Translations under genes and position numbers: made by a program | Assembly (NCBI GenBank): GCA_019359355.1 | Contig: JAHHHM010000017.1 | Coordinates: 99,048-163,047, forward strand | Direction: 5' to 3' | Source of the DNA: Microcoleus vaginatus WJT46-NPBG5 | Lineage (GTDB): Bacteria; Cyanobacteriota; Cyanobacteriia; Cyanobacteriales; Oscillatoriaceae | Length of the DNA: 64,000 nucleotides | Part shown: positions 25,163 through 33,206 of the stretch, piece by piece | How the letters are laid out: each line of letters starts with the position of its first letter | Position numbering within the stretch: the first letter of the stretch is position 1 | The notes under the pieces: generated by a model | Databases searched by the model: none | Seen by the model: only the letters and a program-made list of their open reading frames with translations | What the model was told of the DNA's origin: nothing

Positions 25163-26944
25163 ATGAGCATTCAAAACGAAAATTTAAAATTAAAAAAAAA
25201 TAGAGATTTTTGGTTGCATTTTCTGCTGCTCTTGCTGTGGGTTGCCATCGGTGCCGGTTTACGCTTTACCTATTTAGCCTCGAAAAATCCTTCAACGATT
25301 GAACTAGCCACCCTAATTTTTAGCTTAGGCAACAGTGTGCAAACCGTGCCGGTGGAACAAGCAATCACGCTTGATAGGCTTCTGCAACCCCTACAACCGG
25401 CACCCATCCTTGGCATCCGTGAAGTGATTCACAACTTGATGACAGAAAGTACCCATCCCCCAGTTTATTTTGTGTTAACTCACTGGTGGTTAAAGCTATT
25501 TCCTACGGATAATGGGTTAGTTTCATTATGGGCGGGACGAGCGCTCAGTGCCCTTTTTGGAGTCGTCTCAATTCCTGCCATGTTTGGCTTTGGATGGCTG
25601 GCTTTTCGTTCTCGTTTAATCGGACAAATTGCCGCCGCCATGATGGCAGTTTCTCCCTACGGCATCTATTTGGCTCAAGAGGCCCGACATTACACGTTAA
25701 CAATTTTGTTAATCATCGCTTCTTTATGTTGCTTTGTGGTTGCTACCCGAACTGTTCAAAATAAAATTGTTCTGCCGGCTCCTGTATCATTAATCTGGGT
25801 AGTTGTTAATAGTCTAGGAATTGCTGTCCATTACTTCTTCGTGCTTACCCTTGCTGCGGAAGCCTTAGTCTTGCTGAAATTTTGGCTTGCAGATTGGCAA
25901 TTTGCAAAGAACAAATCAGAAACCGAAAATTCTTCTTCTCCTTTCCCGTCTAAATACTGGTGGCGAATTTATGCCACTGCCGCCGGCACTCTCATCGGAT
26001 GCTTAGTTTGGCTGCCGGCTTTGAAAGGTGCTTCTGATAGTGAGCTAACAAAATGGATTTATGAAGGAAATCCCTTGAGTGACTTCTTTGCACCGATTGC
26101 TCGGCTTGTGGCTTGGTTGATCACGATGCTTTCATTGCTGCCGGTGGAAGGGCAAAATTTACCCATTACCGTTGCCTCTAGTTTATTACTGGTAATTTTT
26201 ATTCTCTGGGCAACGCCAATTTTGATTCGGGGGATCAGAAGGCAAATTCAGCAGCCGGCGATTCGTTTGAGCGTTCAAGTTTTAGGCGGATTTATTTTAG
26301 CAGCAATTTTCATAATTCTATGTGTAACTTATATTGTGGGCGCTGATGTAACTCTAGCCGCTCGCTATCATTTTTTCTACTTTCCTGCCGTGATAGTTTT
26401 TCTAGCAGCGAGTCTTGCGGTTTATTGGGATAATTCTATGACGGCAGAATGGAAAAAGGTTACATTTTCGCTGCTTTCTTCCTTTATGAGGGGAAAGAAA
26501 GCAGTTGCCATAATTTTAATAATGGGTTTGATCGGAAGTTTAACAGTGGTTTCCAATTTAGGGTTTCAAAAATCTAAACGTGCCGATCTTTTGGTTCCTA
26601 TCATTCAACAAACGTCTCAGGTGCCGGTTTTAATCGCGATGGTTCATAAAACTCACGCTGAAACGAGAGCGATGATGGTATTAGCTTTGGAATTCAAACG
26701 CAACAAGGGATTATTAAAATCTTCAATAAATTCTCCTCAATTTCTTCTAACTCACAAAGACGATGATTCTCAACCGGCTACCGATACCCTCAGCAGAACC
26801 TTGAGTAAACTGCCACGCCCTTTGGATTTATGGGCTGTCAATTTTAACGCCCCTATTAGTGTGGAATCACAAAACTGTGTGCTTGATTCTAAATCCAAGC
26901 CAAAAGTGACAGGTTATAAATACCGGCTTTATCACTGCCTTTAA
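25163..26944 (+). CDS. GT39/ArnT-like membrane glycosyltransferase family protein
   Basis: 593 residues with about ten membrane spans. After the first span an extracytoplasmic loop is followed by ESTHPPVYFVLTHWWLKLF, the layout of GT-C enzymes (HPPLY-type motif). Later come VSPYGIYLAQEARHYTL and a soluble C-terminal domain. By family it transfers a sugar from a polyprenyl-phosphate carrier on the outer face of the membrane. Donor and acceptor are unknown. It is coupled to the membrane protein gene ending at 25159. Confidence 0.85.
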   Translation: MSIQNENLKLKKNRDFWLHFLLLLLWVAIGAGLRFTYLASKNPSTIELATLIFSLGNSVQTVPVEQAITLDRLLQPLQPAPILGIREVIHNLMTESTHPPVYFVLTHWWLKLFPTDNGLVSLWAGRALSALFGVVSIPAMFGFGWLAFRSRLIGQIAAAMMAVSPYGIYLAQEARHYTLTILLIIASLCCFVVATRTVQNKIVLPAPVSLIWVVVNSLGIAVHYFFVLTLAAEALVLLKFWLADWQFAKNKSETENSSSPFPSKYWWRIYATAAGTLIGCLVWLPALKGASDSELTKWIYEGNPLSDFFAPIARLVAWLITMLSLLPVEGQNLPITVASSLLLVIFILWATPILIRGIRRQIQQPAIRLSVQVLGGFILAAIFIILCVTYIVGADVTLAARYHFFYFPAVIVFLAASLAVYWDNSMTAEWKKVTFSLLSSFMRGKKAVAIILIMGLIGSLTVVSNLGFQKSKRADLLVPIIQQTSQVPVLIAMVHKTHAETRAMMVLALEFKRNKGLLKSSINSPQFLLTHKDDDSQPATDTLSRTLSKLPRPLDLWAVNFNAPISVESQNCVLDSKSKPKVTGYKYRLYHCL

Positions 26945-27051
26945 ATTAGGCTACAATAATTGAACTTAAGAAATATACTAAATAAATACTGTCAGTAAGA
27001 ATTAGCCCCCCAGAAAGCAACTCAAAACTCAGTTATTAGGAGTTTTTTCCA

Positions 27052-27516
27052 ATGACAATCTACTTTTACAGCACTCGTGATCAATACGGCTGCTTCTCTA
27101 ACTTTTCGCCCCACGGCTTTGAATTAGAGGGTGCTTATTGGCCAACCAGTGAGCATTACTTTCAAGCACAAAAATTTGCCGGGACCCCCCACGCGGACGA
27201 AATTCGACAAGTAAAAACACCCAAAGATGCTGCCAAAATGGGACGTGAACGCAAACGTCCGCTACGTCCAGATTGGGAAAAAGTGAAAGATGAGATTATG
27301 CGAAAAGCGATCTTAAAAAAATTTGAATCTCATGCCGATATCCGCGAAATTCTTTTAGCAACCGGCGATGAAGAAATTGTGGAAAATTCCCCGATTGACT
27401 ATTACTGGGGGTGTGGTGCTGATGGCAGTGGCAAAAATATGCTCGGAAAGATTTTAGTAGAAGTGCGAGAAATCCTGCGCGAACACACTGAAGAAAAAAG
27501 TAACCCCCTCGCCTAA
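27052..27516 (+). CDS. NADAR family N-glycosidase (YbiA-like)
   Basis: 154 residues. Family blocks are IYFYSTRDQYGCFSNFSPHGF, YWPTSEHYFQAQKF with the catalytic-site Glu, AAKMGRERKRPLRPDW and YWGCGADGSGKNMLGKIL. NADAR proteins hydrolyse N-glycosidic bonds of riboflavin intermediates (YbiA) or remove ADP-ribose from nucleic acid (as antidotes to DarT). No DarT toxin gene is next to it here, so a metabolite-repair role is the simpler reading. TTAGGAG lies about 9 bases before the ATG. Confidence 0.92.
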   Translation: MTIYFYSTRDQYGCFSNFSPHGFELEGAYWPTSEHYFQAQKFAGTPHADEIRQVKTPKDAAKMGRERKRPLRPDWEKVKDEIMRKAILKKFESHADIREILLATGDEEIVENSPIDYYWGCGADGSGKNMLGKILVEVREILREHTEEKSNPLA

Positions 27517-27557
27517 TTCTTCCTCTGCGTTACAGCCGGAAAAATTAATGATTTAAA

Positions 27558-28295
27558 TCAGGAGACGTGCCTTAATGTTTCCAGCGTCAGACTTGTAAAA
27601 TTACCTTGCTGATCAAACTGGCGAATCACCCGTTGATGTTCAGTGGAATTAAGCAGCCACCCTCCTGCAATTGCAAATGCTTCGCCGATTTCTAGCTGGA
27701 GAGGACAGCTTAAAGAAATCCCATCTGGAAAAAAGAAAACTTGATTTTGTTCTCCCAAAGAATCGAATCCTTGCCATTGAATCGGAATCGCTTCAGAAAC
27801 TTGTAAATCGGACATCATGCTCACGCTGTTGCCTTGCCAAACCCCACTCAAGTTTTCCACGGATGGTTGCGCCGGCTCACTCGGAGGAACCGATAGCTGT
27901 TCCCGAATGACTGTTATTCTTTGCAAAGCGTGGCGCTCATCATATTCTGTCACCAAACGAGTCCGCTGGTTTTCATGTCTGAAGCCTATTTCCATAAAAA
28001 GCTTCGAGCCAACTTCTAATTTTTTGATCCCCCATGAAAAAGTATTTTCTAAAAAAAGGGATCGGAGGCTGTCTTTTGTATATCGGCCATATTCTTTTTC
28101 TTCCGTTGTTCCATCCGCATAACTATAGTAATTAACATGATGAATTTCAGTGTTTTCTGGATTCAGTTTTAAACTGGTAATGACGTTAACAACTTTTATA
28201 GTTTCTAACTGAGGCGAATAAGCTATCCAAGTACCGTGCCAACTGCTGGCTTGATATTTACAAAAGTTTTCCCAATTCTTAAGATTCAAGTTCAT
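27558..28295 (-). CDS. DUF3598 family protein (lipocalin-like)
   Basis: 245 residues from ATG 28295 (MNLNLKNWENFCKYQASSWHG); an in-frame TTG at 28334 adds 13 residues but does not fit the family start. The NWENFCKYQASSWHGTW block is characteristic of DUF3598, a largely cyanobacterial family of beta-barrel proteins. Relatives occur in natural-product cyclisation, but most are uncharacterised. The C-terminal half has a second beta-rich repeat (SGVWQGNSVSMMSDL). It converges with the NADAR gene; no operon partner. Confidence 0.85.
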   Translation of the reverse strand: MNLNLKNWENFCKYQASSWHGTWIAYSPQLETIKVVNVITSLKLNPENTEIHHVNYYSYADGTTEEKEYGRYTKDSLRSLFLENTFSWGIKKLEVGSKLFMEIGFRHENQRTRLVTEYDERHALQRITVIREQLSVPPSEPAQPSVENLSGVWQGNSVSMMSDLQVSEAIPIQWQGFDSLGEQNQVFFFPDGISLSCPLQLEIGEAFAIAGGWLLNSTEHQRVIRQFDQQGNFTSLTLETLRHVS

Positions 28296-28487
28296 TGGAA
28301 GGGCTGCTGTAATAACCAGTTGATTAGATGCCAAAATTTTATCATAAAAGCTCCGATGAAGTTTAAGGTTTCTCGCATTTAATTGAACAATCGATGTGAA
28401 GAAATCTCCATGATTACTCGATTGGTGAGGTTAACCGCTAGTATTTAATTAGTGTAAAAAATTATAAAATTTTCGAGCACAGGAAAC

Positions 28488-28889
28488 ATGGCACCATCAA
28501 ACTCAGAGACTTTAGAAGTTGCTCATCTGGCATTTCAATACTTTTCTCAAGGACTCGCAACCGGCAACTGGCAACCCTTCTTAGATATGCTTACAGAAGA
28601 CTTTACGTTTTGGTTTCCGGTGGGATTGTATAAGGGTGTAAACACCGGCAAAGATCGGGCGGCGGCTTTCTTCCAGTACGTTTCTGAGGCGTTTAGCGAA
28701 GGGCTTACTGTTACAGTGGAACGTGTCACCAGTAACGACACAACGGTTGTTTTCGAGATTCACTCGGAGGGAAGTCTGAGGGGGAAACCTTACAGCAACC
28801 AGGCAGCGGTATCCTTAGATGTTCGCGGCAACCAAATTTGCGCTTATCGGGAGTATCTCAGTATGATCGTTCAACCCAGTGCGGAATAG
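28488..28889 (+). CDS. NTF2-like / SnoaL-type protein
   Basis: 133 residues. The pattern is a long helix (VAHLAFQYFSQGLATGNWQPFLDML), then TEDFTFWFPVGLYKGVNTGKDRAAAFF and four beta strands (FEIHSEGSLRGKPYSNQAAVSLDVRGNQI). This is the cone-shaped NTF2-like fold used by ketosteroid isomerases, SnoaL cyclases and many stress proteins. No catalytic pair is certain. It is divergent from the DUF3598 gene, with about 190 bases between them that should hold both promoters. Confidence 0.85.
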   Translation: MAPSNSETLEVAHLAFQYFSQGLATGNWQPFLDMLTEDFTFWFPVGLYKGVNTGKDRAAAFFQYVSEAFSEGLTVTVERVTSNDTTVVFEIHSEGSLRGKPYSNQAAVSLDVRGNQICAYREYLSMIVQPSAE

Positions 28890-29308
28890 GAGGGTAACTT
28901 TTCAGGGGATTTTTTAGCAAATTGAGAGATCGGGTTTGATTTATTTGCTAAAAAGTTTATAAAAGCGCAAGGGAACGGCGTTTGCCTGTTTATTAAATTT
29001 TGCGAATTATCATTGACACCAGTAGACGAATATGTACATATTGTGCCATATCCCTACTGTTTCCCGATGGATTGCTGGCTGCCGGCTGGTAAGAGGGGTG
29101 AGATACGGTGGTCATAGTCCGACACAAAAGTTAACCTAAACATGAGTGCAGGATCGCTAAAAAGTCAATGCACATAAAAACCATTTTGAACGTGTTTTAA
29201 ATCACTATCGGAATGTGTTTTCCTCACAATCGATCTGAGATTTCAATCACCAGGCGCGACCGCAAAATGACTCATAGTATTAAGTGTGAGTTTGTGGAGG
29301 GAGTGAAG
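28890..29308. other. Intergenic region upstream of the pentapeptide gene at 29309
   Basis: It contains a TTGACA hexamer (29013-29018) followed 10 bases later by a 14-bp palindrome AATATGTACATATT (29029-29042). That arrangement would place an operator over the -10 region of a promoter for the downstream gene. An upstream in-frame extension of that gene to 29213 is not supported. Confidence 0.45.
29029..29042. promoter_or_regulatory. Perfect 14-bp palindrome, possible operator
   Basis: AATATGTACATATT reads the same on both strands. It lies about 265 bases before the pentapeptide gene and overlaps where a -10 would sit for TTGACA at 29013. It does not have NtcA spacing (GTA-N8-TAC). The binding protein is unknown. 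Confidence 0.35.
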
Positions 29309-30034
29309 ATGAAGCCTGGGATCTTGGCAACCGCAATATTACTGATCGCAACCGGCACCGTAATGCCGGCTAATGCTGAGAATGCGGCACACCTGAAACA
29401 GTTGCTTGAAACCAATGAATGCGAAAGGTGCGATCTGAGCGGAATTCAGCTAGCCGGAGTTGACTTGCGCGGCGCGAATTTAAAAGAAGCCAATCTCAGG
29501 GGAACGATCCTTAACGGTGCAAACCTCAATGAAGCCAATTTGAACGAGGCGAATTTGACGGGGGCGCAACTACAGGGAACGACACTGGTTGGCTCAACGC
29601 TACACGGAGCCAATCTCAATGACGCGAATTTGAGCAATGCTAATCTCAGTATGGCCGGCATGGTGATTGCCAACATGAAGAATAGCAACCTCACACAAAC
29701 GAATCTGATTGGTGCAAATTTAGAAAGCGCCAAGCTTGCCGGTGCTAACTTGAACGACGCGCACCAGTCTGTCCCCAATGTAAGTAATACAGAACTGATG
29801 GGTGGCAGCGTGTACCCAATGGATATGAGAGGCGTCAATCTGCGGGGTGCCGATTTGAGTGGGGCAAACTTAGCCGGCGCAAATTTGAGAGGTTCCGATT
29901 TATCCGGCGCAAACCTTGCCGGTGCAAATTTGGCGGATGCCGATCTGAGAAATGCTCTACTGCAAAATACCACAATGCCCAATGGTGAGCCGGCAGAGTC
30001 TTCCCTTAGCTGGATGAACAGCCAGCAGAAATGA
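29309..30034 (+). CDS. Secreted pentapeptide-repeat protein
   Basis: 241 residues from ATG 29309, chosen for the GGAGG at 29296-29300 and the signal peptide MKPGILATAILLIATGTVMP. The mature part starts HLKQLLETNECERCDLSGIQL, giving the CxxC-DLS lead-in shared with the genes at 6952 and 19327. Two blocks of pentapeptides follow, separated near residue 155 by a break (HQSVPNVSNTELMGGSVYPMD). The gap suggests two stacked beta-helix segments. A terminator-like hairpin follows the gene. Confidence 0.87.
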   Translation: MKPGILATAILLIATGTVMPANAENAAHLKQLLETNECERCDLSGIQLAGVDLRGANLKEANLRGTILNGANLNEANLNEANLTGAQLQGTTLVGSTLHGANLNDANLSNANLSMAGMVIANMKNSNLTQTNLIGANLESAKLAGANLNDAHQSVPNVSNTELMGGSVYPMDMRGVNLRGADLSGANLAGANLRGSDLSGANLAGANLADADLRNALLQNTTMPNGEPAESSLSWMNSQQK

Positions 30035-30061
30035 ACCACAAAAAAATCAAGAATTTAGAAA

Positions 30062-30098
30062 TAGGAGCCGGCTCGAATACGGCTCCTACTTCATGTTT
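30062..30098 (+). terminator. Terminator-like hairpin
   Basis: TAGGAGCCG (30062-30070) pairs with CGGCTCCTA (30080-30088) across a 9-base loop. The tail is CTTCATGTTTT, a weak T-rich run. It lies 27 bases after the pentapeptide gene and faces the convergent cupin gene. Confidence 0.55.
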
Positions 30099-30183
30099 TA
30101 CGATAGTCCTTTAAACGCTCTCCTTGTTCTTACACCAGCATTACAGGCTGGAGAGCCGATTGATTAGCTAGGCGCAAACAAGC

Positions 30184-30594
30184 TTATGCCCCAGCAGAAA
30201 CAGCCTCATCACTGGGAAGGCGAATTGTGTCATCCTCGCCCAAATATTCGCCGTTTTGAACTTCAATGATGACGACTGGAATTGCACCTGGATTTTCCAC
30301 CCGGTGAGGTGTGCATTGAGGAACGTAGGTAGAACGGTATTGAGTCACTAATACTTCCTCATCCCCACAGATCACCTTGGCTGTACCGGAAACAACGATC
30401 CAGTGTTCGCTGCGATGATAGTGAATTTGCGCCGTCATTGTATGACCCGGTTTAATCTCAATTTGATTAATCCGATAGCGTGGCCCTTCTTCTAAAACGG
30501 TGACTTTGCCCCAAAATCTTTCTTCTGCTTGATTAGAACTGGCTTCAGGTAAATTGGCGCTGTCTTTCTGAACTTCGTTTTGCTCTTCGCTCAT
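30184..30594 (-). CDS. Cupin, mannose-6-phosphate isomerase type II C-terminal-like
   Basis: 136 residues. The cupin core has QIHYHRSEHWIVVSGTAKVICGDE and YVPQCTPHRVENPG, giving the expected His/Glu metal ligands, and ends NGEYLGEDDTIRL. It matches the isolated C-terminal domain of bifunctional ManC-type phosphomannose isomerase / GDP-mannose pyrophosphorylase; the pyrophosphorylase half is absent. A role in mannose-6-phosphate / fructose-6-phosphate interconversion is likely by family but not proven for stand-alone forms. Confidence 0.88.
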   Translation of the reverse strand: MSEEQNEVQKDSANLPEASSNQAEERFWGKVTVLEEGPRYRINQIEIKPGHTMTAQIHYHRSEHWIVVSGTAKVICGDEEVLVTQYRSTYVPQCTPHRVENPGAIPVVIIEVQNGEYLGEDDTIRLPSDEAVSAGA

Positions 30595-30769
30595 GGCTTG
30601 CCTCTAGTCAGTGTCATATTTATTGTGTGCTAGCGACTAACAATTCGAGTATCTCAGCTTTGCCAAAATATCAAATCGTTACGACACTAACCGAAAGTTG
30701 ATTGTCCCTAGACGGTGGCAGCAGTTGACGAAGTCCGCGCCACACGCAAGTTCTACAGATTGCACCGAA

Positions 30770-31813
30770 TTACCCAACTGCCGGCTCTAGTAGCTGAATC
30801 GTACCAGTGCCGGCATCAATTTCCACTTCCACCCCGACCGGCAAGGTGAATTTATTGGGAATGTGACCAATCATGGAACCGTACCACGCGGGAATTCGCA
30901 GGGGTTTGATGTGTTCTGACAAAACTTGCGCCAATGTTAGTGACTTATCGGGTTCTTCAGGGTCACAATCGGTGCATTGACCAAAGATAAACCCAGAAAT
31001 TTGGTTAAGAATCCCTGCTAGTTTTAATTGAGTCAGCATTCGGTCGATGCGGTAAACTTCTTCGCCAATTTCTTCGACAAAGAGAATTTTCTGGTTCCAG
31101 TCTGGTAGGTAAGGAGAACCCACCATCGCCGTGAGGACAGATAAATTACCCCCAACAAGTTGACCCCTGGCTTTACCGGCAGTCAGGGTGGTTACACGGA
31201 CTTGAGCTTGTGGGTTGCCTCGGCTGCCGGTGTTGGGGGCATTTCGCAACGCCATCGCTTCCCCATTAAACAAAATGCGCTTGAAGCAATTAACAGAAAA
31301 GGGATTCCAACTCGACGTACCTACCGGCCCGTGAAACGTAACGAGGCCACTGCGGGCGTAGATGGCCAACAACAAAGAGGTAATATCGCTGTAACCGATA
31401 ATAATTTTCGGATGCCGGCGGATCAGTTCGTAATCGAGTAACGGCAAAATCCGATTGCCTCCCCAGCCTCCCCGCATCGCAATCAACGCTTTCACCGAGG
31501 TATCGGCAAACATCGCATTCACATCAGCGGCACGATCCACATCTTTGCCGCCTAAATAGCCATAACGATCCCGTACATGAGCGGCAAGCTTGACTTTTAA
31601 CCCAAATTTTGCCAGCTCTTTTTTAACAAAATCGATATCTTCCGGATCAAGGAAACTGGCGGGGTTAATCAATCCCACCGTATCACCGGCTTTTAAGCGG
31701 GGGGGTTTGAGGATGGCGGGTGGGGGCGGATTATCTTGGGCGGCAGCCGGCACCTGTGAAGCCAGCATGGCTAAGCCAAAAGTTTTGAGAAAAAAGCGGC
31801 GGTTAATTGTCAT
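30770..31813 (-). CDS. Tat-exported LD-carboxypeptidase (peptidase S66)
   Basis: 347 residues. The N-terminus NRRFFLKTFGLAMLASQ is a twin-arginine signal with hydrophobic core. Catalytic elements of S66 are present: Ser142 in IIGYSDIT, Glu in LFVEEIGEEVYRIDRML and His in MIGHIPNKFTLPVG. By family it removes the terminal D-alanine from murein tetrapeptides in the periplasm. Many relatives are cytosolic; the Tat signal here points to an exported version. Confidence 0.9.
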   Translation of the reverse strand: MTINRRFFLKTFGLAMLASQVPAAAQDNPPPPAILKPPRLKAGDTVGLINPASFLDPEDIDFVKKELAKFGLKVKLAAHVRDRYGYLGGKDVDRAADVNAMFADTSVKALIAMRGGWGGNRILPLLDYELIRRHPKIIIGYSDITSLLLAIYARSGLVTFHGPVGTSSWNPFSVNCFKRILFNGEAMALRNAPNTGSRGNPQAQVRVTTLTAGKARGQLVGGNLSVLTAMVGSPYLPDWNQKILFVEEIGEEVYRIDRMLTQLKLAGILNQISGFIFGQCTDCDPEEPDKSLTLAQVLSEHIKPLRIPAWYGSMIGHIPNKFTLPVGVEVEIDAGTGTIQLLEPAVG

Positions 31814-31917
31814 GCCGTAAATTGTGTTGATTCTTGAGTTTAAGGATTAAAGTAACAATCCCAAAACTCAATACAGTTTCGCTACGCCAAAATCAACAGA
31901 GATTTCAGATTGCCGGC

Positions 31918-32598
31918 TCAACTGAGGGGACAAAACCGTTTTTGTTCTGGCTCATATTTCCAAGCAATGCCGGCAGGATCTTTGCCGCGACTCCAGTCAG
32001 AAAATTCCGGCTTACTTTTCCATTTACTGACGGTATTGGCGTGAACATTGAAGCGTCGAGCGAGTTCTGCTTGCGTCATCGGTGCGGGCAAGGAAAGCCG
32101 GCTTTGAGACTGTGCAATGAAAGACTGAGTGGGGCTAGAGGAATAAATTTTGGGCTGTGCCGGCACCGTGGGAACCGAGGGTTTGCGTTCAACTAACGTG
32201 TGAGGTTCTCCAGCCACGTCGGGAAATGCCGTTTCAAAGAAATAGAGCATTCCCCCCTGATCGGTGACTTCAAAATGGGCGGAAAATTCTTTAGATCGCC
32301 CATCTAAATAACTTTGGGCTTCTGCGCCAGAGACATTTGCCTTCATCGCCAAATCTAAGGTGGTAATGCGTCCCTGGTTTTCTTGAATCAGCCGGTAAAA
32401 AACTGTATTGAGCTGAGCAAGTTTGTTTTGTTGTAGCAGCCAATAGCGCTTTAACGCCCAGCCAATGCCCGTTACCAAAGCCAGAGGCACAAAAATGCGG
32501 GACGCAGCCAGGATCGCAGCGACGCCGAAGGCGATAGGGATTACGAGAGTCAGATATCCTCCCGCGCTGCTCTCAATTTTTTTAGTGTTTTTAGCCAT
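31918..32598 (-). CDS. Membrane-anchored protein with C-terminal helix-turn-helix
   Basis: 226 residues. Two adjacent hydrophobic segments (YLTLVIPIAFGVAAILAA and FVPLALVTGIGWAL) form a hairpin anchor at residues 15-50. A winged-helix-like region follows (about 65-125). After a Ser/Pro linker there is MTQAELARRFNVHANTVSKW, a clear helix-turn-helix, and a Trp-rich tail (DWSRGKDPAGIAWKYEPEQKRF). Function is not assigned. It could be a one-component membrane regulator. Confidence 0.75.
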   Translation of the reverse strand: MAKNTKKIESSAGGYLTLVIPIAFGVAAILAASRIFVPLALVTGIGWALKRYWLLQQNKLAQLNTVFYRLIQENQGRITTLDLAMKANVSGAEAQSYLDGRSKEFSAHFEVTDQGGMLYFFETAFPDVAGEPHTLVERKPSVPTVPAQPKIYSSSPTQSFIAQSQSRLSLPAPMTQAELARRFNVHANTVSKWKSKPEFSDWSRGKDPAGIAWKYEPEQKRFCPLS

Positions 32599-33206
32599 AC
32601 TGCTTCCTTGTCACCCACTGCCGGTGCCTGTTGATCGCTGTTTCACCCGCCTGCAATTGCCGATGCCGGCAGCAAAGCGCAACCGATCACAAACATTATG
32701 GCTTTAATTTTATAGCCTTCCTAGAGTTGTAGTGCCGATTTACTGCTGATGCCGGTGACAAGCATTACACGGCAATTCAGGTAATGATTATCCCGATCTC
32801 AAGCCTCCTATCGCTAGCACTTAGGGGGTTTGGGGCATCTTGATCCTTAAGAAAGGATTATCCAAAAGAGTTAGATTTGCAATTAACGATTACAGTTGGC
32901 AATCTAGCATTCCCCGAGTAGTGAGGTAAAGTGAGATGCGATTGGTGCCGGCGGTTGTTATAGTTTTGTTGCTGCTTGCTCCGATTAGCCGTGAGGATGA
33001 GGTAAATTCTCGTCGAGGAGAAAGCCGGCGTGACATGACTTCGCATCCCCCTGCAATGGTGACAGTGCCCAATTAAACTTGATGCAGCTAAGACAAATTT
33101 TTCTAACGCGCCTTAATAAGGGGACTCTCAAGTTTTCCAGGGAGACGGGAAGATCAATTAACAGCCCATCCTGCTCGGATTTAAAAAATTATAAATAAAA
33201 ATTTTT
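32599..33206. other. Intergenic region between divergent genes
   Basis: About 600 bases carrying the promoter regions of the HTH gene and the spermidine-synthase-like gene. A small plus-strand ORF at 32936 is listed separately. Two overlapping minus-strand frames (32858-33072) lie opposite it and look non-coding. Confidence 0.4.
32936..33076 (+). CDS. Candidate 46-residue secreted or membrane peptide
   Basis: ATG 32936 is preceded by GAGGTAAAG. The product starts MRLVPAVVIVLLLLAPISRE, a signal-like hydrophobic segment, then a charged tail with two arginine pairs (NSRRGESRRD). No family is recognised. As with the small ORF at 22272, evidence is the ribosome binding site plus a hydrophobic N-terminus. 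Confidence 0.4.
   Translation: MRLVPAVVIVLLLLAPISREDEVNSRRGESRRDMTSHPPAMVTVPN

Noticed and set aside
27052..27516. NADAR gene as part of a DarT-type defence pair
   Set aside because: No ADP-ribosyltransferase gene is adjacent on either side.
29022..29037. NtcA-like site near the 29029 palindrome
   Set aside because: Spacing between GTA and TAC is ten bases, not the eight required.
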